Below, in pieces: positions 36,853 to 44,253 of a DNA stretch of 64,000 nt. Under the pieces are notes generated by a model. It saw only the letters and a program-made list of their open reading frames with translations, did no database searches and was not told the DNA's origin. The DNA is from Tissierella sp. MB52-C2 (lineage in GTDB: Bacteria > Bacillota > Clostridia > Tissierellales > Tissierellaceae). The stretch is taken from NCBI RefSeq assembly GCF_030931715.1, contig NZ_CP133261.1:2706643-2770642 (forward strand), given 5' to 3'. The first letter of the stretch is position 1. Every line of letters begins with the position of its first letter. The position numbers were made by a program, and so were the translations under genes.

Positions 36853-37464
36853 CTACAAAATCATTGCTAAAGCAATGCTTGATACAATATTTATAAGTAT
36901 ATGAGATATCATACACGGTATGATACTTCCATCAGCTTTTTTATCCATTATATATCCTAATAAATACCCTAATAAAAATGCATTTATAATTCGCACAATG
37001 ATGTCTACTGTAGATGCTGTTCCCATTATTACAAAATGAGGAATTGCAAATACTATAGCTTGGACAACATTACCTTTTGAAAATCCAAATCTTTTAATAA
37101 GCTTTTTTGCGATAAATCCTCTGAAAAAAATCTCCTCTGCTATCCCAGTTTTTATACCATATAATAGAAGGTATAGACATAGTTCAATTGTACTATACCC
37201 CTTTATATCTACTAAATTTCTTCCACTGTTTCCAGTTAATATTACTGTAGCATTAGCCATTAATGTTATTAGATATACCACCGTTACAATAAAAAATGTA
37301 GATAAAAGATTTATTTTTCTAGGCTTGTATATACCTAAAGAATGAATAAATCCCCTAAATGTTTTCTCTTTAGTCAGATACCATATTAATGGGATAATTG
37401 TGAATAACAATATATTAGTTATGGTATTAATAAACTCGCTTATTAATGAACCGTTAACATGCAT
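36853..37464 (-). CDS. CPBP-family intramembrane metalloprotease
   Basis: The 203-residue membrane protein (five or six helices) has the glutamate motif EEIFFRGF, the FAIPHF motif and the terminal HILIN, which together form the CAAX protease/bacteriocin-processing active site. GGAGGAG lies just before ATG 37464; an in-frame ATG at 37503 has no ribosome site. Such proteins often give immunity to bacteriocins or process small peptides. It is a monocistronic unit with its own promoter (repeat P part) and terminator (repeat T part). Confidence 0.88.
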   Translation of the reverse strand: MHVNGSLISEFINTITNILLFTIIPLIWYLTKEKTFRGFIHSLGIYKPRKINLLSTFFIVTVVYLITLMANATVILTGNSGRNLVDIKGYSTIELCLYLLLYGIKTGIAEEIFFRGFIAKKLIKRFGFSKGNVVQAIVFAIPHFVIMGTASTVDIIVRIINAFLLGYLLGYIMDKKADGSIIPCMISHILINIVSSIALAMIL

Positions 37465-37517
37465 TTCTTCTCCTCCAATATATATTTGCTTAAATAACTC
37501 CATAATAATAATAGATT

Positions 37518-37651
37518 ATTACGACTTACTTATATGGAGATTATAGCATGTATCATAAATTTATTTGGATTGTATGGTAAATATTTTTATTTTTTAATGC
37601 CGTATTTCAATTAAATATTTAATTTTAGTAATTATGACGTTTAATATAAAT
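37518..37651. repeat. Intergenic repeat, short form (copy 2)
   Basis: The P part (37518-37590) carries on the minus strand the extended -10 TGCTATAAT for the CPBP gene. It is joined to a shortened Q/T part (TAATGCCGTATT then TTAAATATTTAATTTTAG) ending in GACGTTTAATATAAAT. The hairpin segment found in other copies is absent here. Confidence 0.85.
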
Positions 37652-37665
37652 ATCATAAAGTAATA

Positions 37666-38217
37666 CTACGTAAGATTATGCTCATTATCACATAGTAATT
37701 TTTCATACAGCCTAAACCAGTTCAACCCGTAGTTTCCAAGCCCTAAGTCAACCGTATCAATATATTTAAAACCACATTTTTCATACAGACTGATAGCAGG
37801 TATATTACCTTCATAAACATCCAACCTAATTGACTTAGCTTGTGATTTAATACTGTGTTTAATAGAAAAGTCCATTAATGCTTTGCCTACACCACATTTT
37901 AAAAATTTTGGATGCACTACAAGTGTATGTACAACAATAACATCTGAATAGTCAAACTCAATTTTCCATTTAGTTTTATAATACGCGGGTTCAGGTTCAT
38001 GGCTTAAGATAACAGAGCCAACAATTTTCTCATTATGCTTTGATATATAGATATTACCATGTTTAACTCCATCAATTGCATTTTGTCGAACAGGATAAAT
38101 ATCCTTTATCCATCCAGGATAGTTTACTCCTTTTGCCAAATAGTCATTCAAATCATTATAAAGCTGTTCTATTTCATCAATATCATTTACTTTTCCTAAT
38201 TCAAAAGTGATATCCAT
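37666..38217 (-). CDS. GNAT-family N-acetyltransferase
   Basis: This 183-residue protein has the acetyl-CoA motif VVHPKFLKCGVGKALMDF and the C-terminal YEKCGFKY. GGAGAGA precedes the ATG. It is the second single-gene unit of the array, between repeat copies 2 and 3. The substrate is unknown; acetyltransferases are frequent cargo in gene-cassette and phage moron contexts. Confidence 0.88.
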   Translation of the reverse strand: MDITFELGKVNDIDEIEQLYNDLNDYLAKGVNYPGWIKDIYPVRQNAIDGVKHGNIYISKHNEKIVGSVILSHEPEPAYYKTKWKIEFDYSDVIVVHTLVVHPKFLKCGVGKALMDFSIKHSIKSQAKSIRLDVYEGNIPAISLYEKCGFKYIDTVDLGLGNYGLNWFRLYEKLLCDNEHNLT

Positions 38218-38279
38218 ATGTGTATCTCTCCAATCTACAAAAAATATAAATTATCTTCATACATATTCTTTTATTATTC

Positions 38280-38521
38280 TAATCTACTTAGATTAGAAAT
38301 TATATCATATTTGTTGTTTGTAGTATAAGCTTTTTAATATCATATGATAATTTTTTTAATACCGTATTATTCAGTTTTCAATGTTCAAATTTCTAATTAT
38401 TACTTCACACAAATATCTTTAGTTACTTAAATAGAAGATAAAAATACCGCAAAATTCATTCCTGAATAATACGGTATTTTGATTAAATATTTAGTTTTAA
38501 CAGTCATGACGTTTAATATAA
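38280..38521. repeat. Intergenic repeat, full form (copy 3)
   Basis: It holds a diverged P part (minus-strand TGATATAAT), the Q part AATACCGTATTATTCAG (38358-38374) and the T part with its exact reverse complement (38462-38478), ending in GACGTTTAATATAAAA. Confidence 0.88.
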
Positions 38522-38561
38522 AAAATGCGAATTAACTAAACTTCACATTATGCTCATAATC

Positions 38562-38762
38562 CTACCTGTGCTGGATCTTTTGTTTCAACTTATCAGATAA
38601 TCTAAAAATAAGCGTTAATATAACCACAATTAGCAGCAAAGATAACAATATGCATGCAACGTATGGTGCGCCAGTTATCTGAGGGAAAAGATTCTCTATT
38701 CCCATTTTTGTTAATAGTCCGAGTGTTATACCCAAAATTATAAAGCAGCTTTTTCTAGTCAT
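38562..38762 (-). CDS. Small two-helix membrane protein
   Basis: The 66-residue protein has two hydrophobic segments (FIILGITLGLL and ACILLSLLLIVVILTLIF) and a basic tail. GGAGACA precedes the ATG. There is no recognisable family. It is the third unit of the array. Confidence 0.65.
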   Translation of the reverse strand: MTRKSCFIILGITLGLLTKMGIENLFPQITGAPYVACILLSLLLIVVILTLIFRLSDKLKQKIQHR

Positions 38763-38813
38763 ATTGTCTCCTTTTACAAATATAAATAATTATTTATTCG
38801 TAGTTTATAACCG

Positions 38814-39048
38814 TTACGACTTACCTATATAGAGATTATAGCATATATATTATAATTTTTTTAGAATTATATGATAAATATTTTTACCTTTTAATGCCGT
38901 ATTATTCAATTTTCAAGGTTCAATCTTCAATCTTTATTTCCAATAGTTATTTAAAAGATAAGATAAAAATACCATAAAATTCTTTTCTGAATAATACGAT
39001 ATCTTTACTAAATATTTAATTTTAATAATTATGACGTTTAATATAAAT
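38814..39048. repeat. Intergenic repeat, full form (copy 4)
   Basis: The P part (minus-strand TGCTATAAT, complement near 38837), Q part (GCCGTATTATTCAATTTTCA) and T part (38969-39048; CTGAATAATACGATAT then GACGTTTAATATAAAT) are all present. Confidence 0.88.
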
Positions 39049-39070
39049 GTTGTTACTTAATAATTTATTA

Positions 39071-39601
39071 TTATTTCCCTGAAAGTTTAACAGTATATAG
39101 CCTATTCAAAGGAATTTTATCAACCATGTAGATTGAAATTGTATCAAGTATGAATTCATCCGATAACTTAGTTCCCATGATTTCTTCTACTTCTTTATCG
39201 GATATAGGAGTTCTACTTCTTAAAGTGCAATGTGGCTTATATGGAAATCTATTAGGCTTAAATTTAATACCAGATTTCGTTATTTCTTCGTGTAACAACC
39301 TAAATCTCTCTTCGTCTTTTAGAGTAAATACAAATAAGTCTGTACCAGGAAACCTTAAAACATCTTTAAATGAAGCAAGTATTGGACTTGTCTTCATTGA
39401 TATGTTTTTTATTATATTAAAAACTAACTCTTTATCTTGTCCAGGCTCAATTACCCCAACACCACTTGACCCAGCCACAGTTATTTCTACTGGTAATGAA
39501 GCCCTCAGTGTATCTTTATGATAGTTTCTAATATCATATATTTTTTCTTTTACTGGACTTGGTAAATCAAGAACTATATATGATTCATGTTGAAAATCCA
39601 T
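39071..39601 (-). CDS. 2'-5' RNA ligase/phosphodiesterase-like (LigT/YjcG) protein
   Basis: The 176-residue 2H-phosphoesterase-like protein has one clear HxT motif (YKPHCTLRS, about residue 130). At the expected first motif it has PVEITVAGSSGV, with Glu in place of His, so one catalytic histidine is missing or moved. GGGGGAG lies upstream of the ATG. It leads a unit with two small membrane proteins further upstream and no repeat between them. Whether it is active is uncertain. Confidence 0.75.
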   Translation of the reverse strand: MDFQHESYIVLDLPSPVKEKIYDIRNYHKDTLRASLPVEITVAGSSGVGVIEPGQDKELVFNIIKNISMKTSPILASFKDVLRFPGTDLFVFTLKDEERFRLLHEEITKSGIKFKPNRFPYKPHCTLRSRTPISDKEVEEIMGTKLSDEFILDTISIYMVDKIPLNRLYTVKLSGK

Positions 39602-39688
39602 TTAATACTCCCCCTTGTCTTTTAGCTTTACTTCGGTATAAACTACTAATGTACATTTAATAAATTGTATGCCTTAACTGAAATTTAA

Positions 39689-39925
39689 TTAAAATAATAA
39701 ATACATAACTACAATAATAAGAGTAGGCAATAAAATAATAGGAATGACTAAATGTATTTTCTTTTTTGTTTCTTTATACCTATTCCATTCATCTATTGCC
39801 TGACTTATAAGTGATATCCCAGTTAAAGCAATAAAAACATTACGTGGAATATCAATTTTCATAAGTACAAATATTAAATATATAACTGAAACTATACCTA
39901 CAATAATTCGTCTTACCTTTTCCAC
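39689..39925 (-). CDS. Small membrane protein
   Basis: The 78-residue product has two or three hydrophobic segments (IIVGIVSVIYLIFVLMKI, then VIPIILLPTLIIVVMYLLF) around a charged loop WNRYKETKKKI. AGGAGAT lies before the ATG. The family is unknown. Confidence 0.6.
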   Translation of the reverse strand: MEKVRRIIVGIVSVIYLIFVLMKIDIPRNVFIALTGISLISQAIDEWNRYKETKKKIHLVIPIILLPTLIIVVMYLLF

Positions 39926-40021
39926 ATAATCATCTCCTGATAGTATTTTTAAAAAACCTTATAAATTATTTTAAACATTTACAATCTAATACGACGTATA
40001 AATCTACGATTATTCATTGAC

Positions 40022-40213
40022 CTAATCACCATTACCTCTAGCAATTCTCTTATAGCGAATATAAGCATTAACAAAACATAGAATACCTGTAATTCCATTT
40101 ATTATAGGATATAAAGTTAGTCCTTCCTTGGATAAATTTTTTAAGAAAACAAATGACCACAAACCCCCACTGATCAACCATATATTTCGATCCTGTTTAA
40201 GTTTCTTTTTCAT
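40022..40213 (-). CDS. Small membrane protein
   Basis: The 63-residue product (WLISGGLWSFVFLKNL, IINGITGILCFVNAYIRY) has two hydrophobic segments and resembles the 78-residue neighbour in design. GGAGAGA precedes the ATG. It is the first gene after repeat copy 5 on the minus strand. Confidence 0.6.
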   Translation of the reverse strand: MKKKLKQDRNIWLISGGLWSFVFLKNLSKEGLTLYPIINGITGILCFVNAYIRYKRIARGNGD

Positions 40214-40253
40214 AGAATCTCTCCATTTATTTTTTATAGAATATAATTATTCT

Positions 40254-40363
40254 CTTACGAATTACTTACATGAAAATTATAGCATATATCATAAATTTAT
40301 TGGGGATATATGGTAGTATTTTACTTTCGAATACCGTATTATTCAGTTTTCAAAGTTCAATTT
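40254..40363. repeat. Intergenic repeat, P and Q parts only (copy 5)
   Basis: The P part has minus-strand TGCTATAAT (complement 40277-40285) and the Q part has AATACCGTATTATTCAG (40330-40346), but no T part follows. It is the right border of the array, complementary to copy 1, which has only T. Confidence 0.85.
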
Positions 40364-40376
40364 CATGTAAATGATT

Positions 40377-40496
40377 TTAACTATTCTTTTCTGTGTCAAA
40401 GTTATTTCTTGTCTTACATCTAGGACAAATTATTTCTGCCTTTCCTTCTAATTCAAGAAGTAATTTGCCGCACTTTTTGCATCTGATTTTCTTCAT
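40377..40496 (-). CDS. Com-like zinc-finger protein
   Basis: The 39-residue protein MKKIRCKKCGKLLLE...IICPRCKTRNNF has two CxxC pairs, as in the Mu Com-like family that in Mu regulates translation of the mom modification gene. Its ATG overlaps the stop of the preceding gene (ATGA), so translation is coupled. It fits a phage early region that also held a DNA methylase. Confidence 0.7.
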   Translation of the reverse strand: MKKIRCKKCGKLLLELEGKAEIICPRCKTRNNFDTEKNS

Positions 40497-40669
40497 TGCT
40501 TCACGGTCCGCTTATCTGCTGAATAAACAACCTTGTCCCAAACTTCTATATATCTATTTTTCCTTATTTCTTCTTTGACTATATTTATCATTTCTTTGAA
40601 ATCCTTGTAAGGTATAGCTTCAGCTGCATTGATACTTAATTCTTTAGAGGATTCTATTAGACTATCCAA
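40493..40669 (-). CDS. Small phage hypothetical protein
   Basis: It starts at TTG 40669, six bases after GGAGGG. The 58-residue product is charged and helical (SSKELSINAAEAIPYKDFKE...). It overlaps the Com-like gene by 4 bp. There is no known family. Confidence 0.55.
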   Translation of the reverse strand: MDSLIESSKELSINAAEAIPYKDFKEMINIVKEEIRKNRYIEVWDKVVYSADKRTVKQ

Positions 40670-40680
40670 TTCTATCCCTC

Positions 40681-41076
40681 CTATTTAATTATCTTTAAAC
40701 TTAAATCAGGATACTTATATTCAAATAACTTTTTCTTAATTTAAAATTCCTTAGTCTCTAGTCCCTTAATATCTACCACATCAGTAGTTCCGTCATTGTT
40801 CTCTATTATAAAGTCCGCTACATAAGTAATTGATCTATGGGTTGTCCCATTTTTACGGAATGTTGGTTGTAACTCATATCTAGGTTGTAGGCCAAAGTCT
40901 TTTATCTCTCCTGCTTGCTTGAGTAATTTCAATTTACAGTAATATTCAACTTCTTCCTTACTGTCAAACTCAATACCATCTACTGTAGCTTTAATATTTC
41001 TATATTTGCTTTTCTTCTTATGTTTAGGAGACTTTTTATTTATAAATTCTTGGTATTCTTCTTCAGACCATCTCAT
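40681..41076 (-). pseudogene. DUF1064 phage nuclease-like protein with late nonsense codon
   Basis: The frame matches the DUF1064 (VRR-NUC-like) family: KATVDGIEFDSKEEVEYYCK, FGLQPRYELQP, YVADFIIENN and VVDIKG. A TAA after ETKEF removes the last 19 codons (IKKKLFEYKYPDL...), which remain readable in the same frame. The core motifs are before the stop, so residual function cannot be excluded. Confidence 0.75.
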
Positions 41077-41127
41077 AGCTAATACCTCAAAATACTATTT
41101 GCTATATATTCTTTAAGTAACGTCCCT

Positions 41128-41274
41128 CTAATTAGTTTTTTCCACCTTCTCAATATCTTCATTACTAATCAGCTCCTTAGCTTTTCTAATGCATTCGTAA
41201 TATTTCCACGTTGGATTTTCTCTTAATAATCTTGCTGCTTCTACCGCTATAGTTGTTATTTGTTTCTTAGCCAT
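41128..41274 (-). CDS. Small phage hypothetical protein
   Basis: The 48-residue product MAKKQITTIAVEAARLLREN is charged and helical, with no known family. It belongs to the same minus-strand early cluster. Confidence 0.5.
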   Translation of the reverse strand: MAKKQITTIAVEAARLLRENPTWKYYECIRKAKELISNEDIEKVEKTN

Positions 41275-41288
41275 ATTCCTTAACCTTT

Positions 41289-41501
41289 GAGTTAGGACAT
41301 GCAGTATTGCATATTGAAATTACTACTGCTGCTTATAATAACAAGTTAGTTAATAAGGGGAAATTAGAACGTCAGGCTGATTATTTTGCCCTAAAATTGC
41401 TTAATATCTCTATAGATAAGGATTGTTATGAAGGATATAATTTTGAGCAGTTAGCAAAGGAATTTTATGTTACAGAATCAAGTTTACAATATAGCTATTA
41501 A
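41289..41501 (+). pseudogene. ImmA/IrrE metallopeptidase, C-terminal remnant
   Basis: The readable frame begins inside the zinc motif (ELGHAVLH; the first His of HExxH is lost) and continues with ERQADYFALKLL and GYNFEQLAKEFYVTESSLQY, as in ImmA/IrrE proteins that cleave phage repressors. The N-terminal half is deleted. It lies just upstream of the integrase, the usual place for the lysogeny module. Confidence 0.75.
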
Positions 41502-41560
41502 GCTTTATTATTTTTTACATCCAACAGAACATAGGTTTATTTATAAAGGAAGGTGGTTAG

Positions 41561-42736
41561 ATGCCTGAATATAAAGATGAAAAAAGAGGCACTTGGTATG
41601 TACAATTTTATTATACAAATTGGAAAGGTGAATATAAGAAGAAAAAGAAAAGGGGCTTTAAAAGGAAAAAAGATGCCGATGACTTTGAGAGAGAATTTTT
41701 ACTAAAAGAAAGTGGAAGTCCTAACATGACCTTTGAAACTCTAGTAAAACTTTACTATGAAGATTCAACAAATCGAGTAAGGAAATCTACCAAAAATACA
41801 AAAAAGAGCATGATAAATACTCATGTTCTTCCAGAGTTCAAGCTGAAAGTTATCTCGGAGATTACGAATGCTGATATTCGTCGCTGCCAGAATTTAATGC
41901 TAAAAAAGAAAAATCCACGTACCGGTAAACCTTATAAGCCAACTTACCTAAGGTCTATTAACAGTCAATTGAGTGCGATATTAAACTATGCAGTTGAATA
42001 CTATAATTTACCCAATAACCCATGCTCTAGAATAAGGTCGATTGGTGAAAAACGTGCTGATGAAATGAATTTCTGGACATTAGATCAATTTAATGAAGTA
42101 ATAGCCCATGAAGATTCACCAGCGTATCGTATAGCATTTTTGACTTTATTTTGGACAGGAATACGTTCTGGAGAATTATTAGCCCTCACTCCTAAGAAAG
42201 TATTTGATGATATAGAATCACTTGACATTTGCGAAACATATAAGAGAGAAGATGGAGAGGATGTTTTTGACGAAACTAAGAATGAAAATCCTCGTATCGT
42301 ATCAATGCCCAATTTCTTATATAAAGAGTTTAAACAATATATGAACTCTTTATATGGCTTAGAAGCAAATGACCGTATATTCTACTTTACTCGTACAGCA
42401 CTTAATAAGGAATTAGATCGATTAATAGAGAAAGCAAATATAGAACGCATACGAGTACATGATTTAAGACATTCCCATGTAGCCCTATTAATAGAGTTAG
42501 GGTATCGTACTCATGCTATAGCTCAGAGGATAGGAGATACAGCTGAGGAAGTAGATAGAACCTATGCTCATCTTTATCCAAATAAGGGTCAAGATATTGC
42601 ACGGGAATTAAATCGTCATAAAGATGGAATTGTTCAAACTATTATTATAGATAAAGATAGTGAGATTTACAATGACAAAGAAGTTGCAGAAAGTCTCGAA
42701 GCAGAAAATATATTCCATGGATTAAGAGCAATTTAA
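41561..42736 (+). CDS. Site-specific tyrosine recombinase (phage integrase)
   Basis: The 391-residue integrase has an AP2-like arm-binding N-terminus (RGTWYVQFYYTNWKGEYKKK), a SAM-like core-binding domain and a catalytic domain with Arg202 (TGIRSGEL), His300 and Arg303 (HDLRHSH) and nucleophile Tyr335 (DRTYAHLYP). GGAAGG precedes the ATG. It appears intact although its neighbours are decayed. Its 3' end points at attachment-like site 4, so it is the likely enzyme that inserted the element spanning sites 3-4 (or its ancestor) into guaA. Confidence 0.93.
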   Translation: MPEYKDEKRGTWYVQFYYTNWKGEYKKKKKRGFKRKKDADDFEREFLLKESGSPNMTFETLVKLYYEDSTNRVRKSTKNTKKSMINTHVLPEFKLKVISEITNADIRRCQNLMLKKKNPRTGKPYKPTYLRSINSQLSAILNYAVEYYNLPNNPCSRIRSIGEKRADEMNFWTLDQFNEVIAHEDSPAYRIAFLTLFWTGIRSGELLALTPKKVFDDIESLDICETYKREDGEDVFDETKNENPRIVSMPNFLYKEFKQYMNSLYGLEANDRIFYFTRTALNKELDRLIEKANIERIRVHDLRHSHVALLIELGYRTHAIAQRIGDTAEEVDRTYAHLYPNKGQDIARELNRHKDGIVQTIIIDKDSEIYNDKEVAESLEAENIFHGLRAI

Positions 42737-42743
42737 ATATATA

Positions 42744-42836
42744 GAGCCAAAATAGAGCCACAAAGAAAAACAACTCCTAGAAAGCTAGCAATTTACAGCC
42801 TTCTAGGAGTTTTGTATACTATTCCCACTCAATAGT
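42744..42836. other. Attachment-like site 4: arm repeats, terminator, guaA 3'-end mimic
   Basis: Paired AGAGCCA repeats (42743-42759) are followed by a stem AACTCCTAGAA/TTCTAGGAGTT and then a core which on the minus strand reads CCT TCC ACT ATT GAG TGG GAA TAG (PSTIEWE-stop), the best match to the guaA C-terminus. On the other side lie paired AGTACCA repeats (42934-42950). Confidence 0.7.
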
Positions 42837-42956
42837 GGAAGGATGTTTTAATGTGTTTTTTTGTGTTTCCTTATGTATATAATGCATGAAATTACATTTT
42901 TTCTCCATATTATTTTTATCCTCCGAGAAATTTAGTACCAAAATAGTACCACTTAA

Positions 42957-42992
42957 AAAAACAAGGTAGAAGATAATCTTCTTCCTTGTTTC
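42957..42992 (-). terminator. Terminator of the ParA operon
   Basis: ACAAGGTAGAAGA and TCTTCTTCCTTGT pair; on the minus strand the stem is followed by seven T. Confidence 0.85.
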
Positions 42993-43113
42993 TATATAAA
43001 TACTTTAGGTTGATTTAAGTCCTTTAATTCCCTTGAAAAAAACCTAAGGCTTATGCTATAAAGAACTATTCATATACTGCAATGCTTAGAAAAAATTATT
43101 TTATTATAAGGCT

Positions 43114-43812
43114 TTAGCTTAGTAAGTGTACTTTATCTTTATAAATTTTATTATTTTCATCACCGATAAGAAATTTAAGTCTCTTTTGCCTCCTATTAAA
43201 GCCTCTAGAAACTCTCAAGTAATCATTTTCAATAAAAATTAATATAGACTTATTTATCATATTTTTCAAGTTATTAATACATGAAGCTCTATCAATAACT
43301 GACATATTCTCATTTTCTAATATCTCCCTCAAATAAGTAGAAATTTTTATATTAGCTTTTACGTTGCTATGGATATAACAAGAAGCTGTCCCATATTCAG
43401 ACTCTAAATAATTATATAAATCATTCCAGTCATCAGTACTATGTAAATTTTTAAAGGATTTAAATAATGACATTACTCCTTTTTCAGATTCATTATCTAG
43501 TTCTAAAATGACTCTAATTAAATTTTCAATATAAGACCTATAAAAAAAATAGAATATATGTGCTGAATGGTTGTATACAGAATATAAAGACATAAGGGCA
43601 TTATAAAGCATAGAATCAAAATAATGATTTTTGTCACAATAGTCATCACTCTCTAAATATTTAAAGAATATAATACCTTTTATTATATAATCAACGTCTG
43701 ATTTTTCTTTTTCATAACCTATATTATCATATTTATCATTAAAGTTTATTAATTCTAGAGACAAATTAACATCTTCTATAATATCTTCAAAATCATCATC
43801 AATCTTAATCAA
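43114..43812 (-). CDS. Uncharacterised protein of the ParA operon (helical, possibly HEPN-like)
   Basis: This 232-residue AT-rich gene product is almost entirely helical and acidic at the start, basic at the end (RGFNRRQKRLKFLIG). A segment YRSYIENLIRVIL followed later by GTASCYIHSN has an R/H arrangement reminiscent of HEPN domains, but this is weak. It lies 4 bp after the preceding gene, so it is cotranscribed with ParA. I do not recognise a family. Confidence 0.6.
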   Translation of the reverse strand: MIKIDDDFEDIIEDVNLSLELINFNDKYDNIGYEKEKSDVDYIIKGIIFFKYLESDDYCDKNHYFDSMLYNALMSLYSVYNHSAHIFYFFYRSYIENLIRVILELDNESEKGVMSLFKSFKNLHSTDDWNDLYNYLESEYGTASCYIHSNVKANIKISTYLREILENENMSVIDRASCINNLKNMINKSILIFIENDYLRVSRGFNRRQKRLKFLIGDENNKIYKDKVHLLS

Positions 43813-43816
43813 TTAA

Positions 43817-44227
43817 TCACAACCTTTTCAACCATTTTTCAAGCTTATCATTTGCGTTATTAGACCTGTTTTTATTCGTTTTTATATTTTCAGGTTTCAA
43901 ATCGTAAGAATAATTATTCTCAAAAAAAGATATAAAGTTATATACATACATATCCAAATCTATTTTTTTAATATATATATTATCTAATAAGTCTTTAACA
44001 ACTCTACCACTTATTAAACTTCTAGAATCATAAACATAATCTAAATATTCAAACTCAAAAACTTGTTTAACAAAATCACGAATTTCTATATTTTTTTCAA
44101 ACAAATTCCTATCATATATTGTTAAATTAATTAAACCAATGAATTTATCTAAAGGTAATGAATTAGAAGATGTATTTTTTAAACTAAATACAATTTTTAA
44201 TAATTGACTTGTATTTTCATTCTTCAT
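43817..44227 (-). CDS. Uncharacterised 136-residue protein of the ParA operon
   Basis: The product is helical, with a basic C-terminal tail (RSNNANDKLEKWLKRL). It lies between parA-like and the 232-residue gene with tight spacing. No family is recognised. Confidence 0.58.
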   Translation of the reverse strand: MKNENTSQLLKIVFSLKNTSSNSLPLDKFIGLINLTIYDRNLFEKNIEIRDFVKQVFEFEYLDYVYDSRSLISGRVVKDLLDNIYIKKIDLDMYVYNFISFFENNYSYDLKPENIKTNKNRSNNANDKLEKWLKRL

Positions 44228-44253
44228 TTCAACCTTTCCCTTCTTTTTCAGAC

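Noticed and set aside
36728-40363. Classical integron attC sites with IntI
   Set aside because: The blocks lack consistent GTTRRRY/RYYYAAC core pairs, each unit has its own promoter, and no IntI-type integrase is present.
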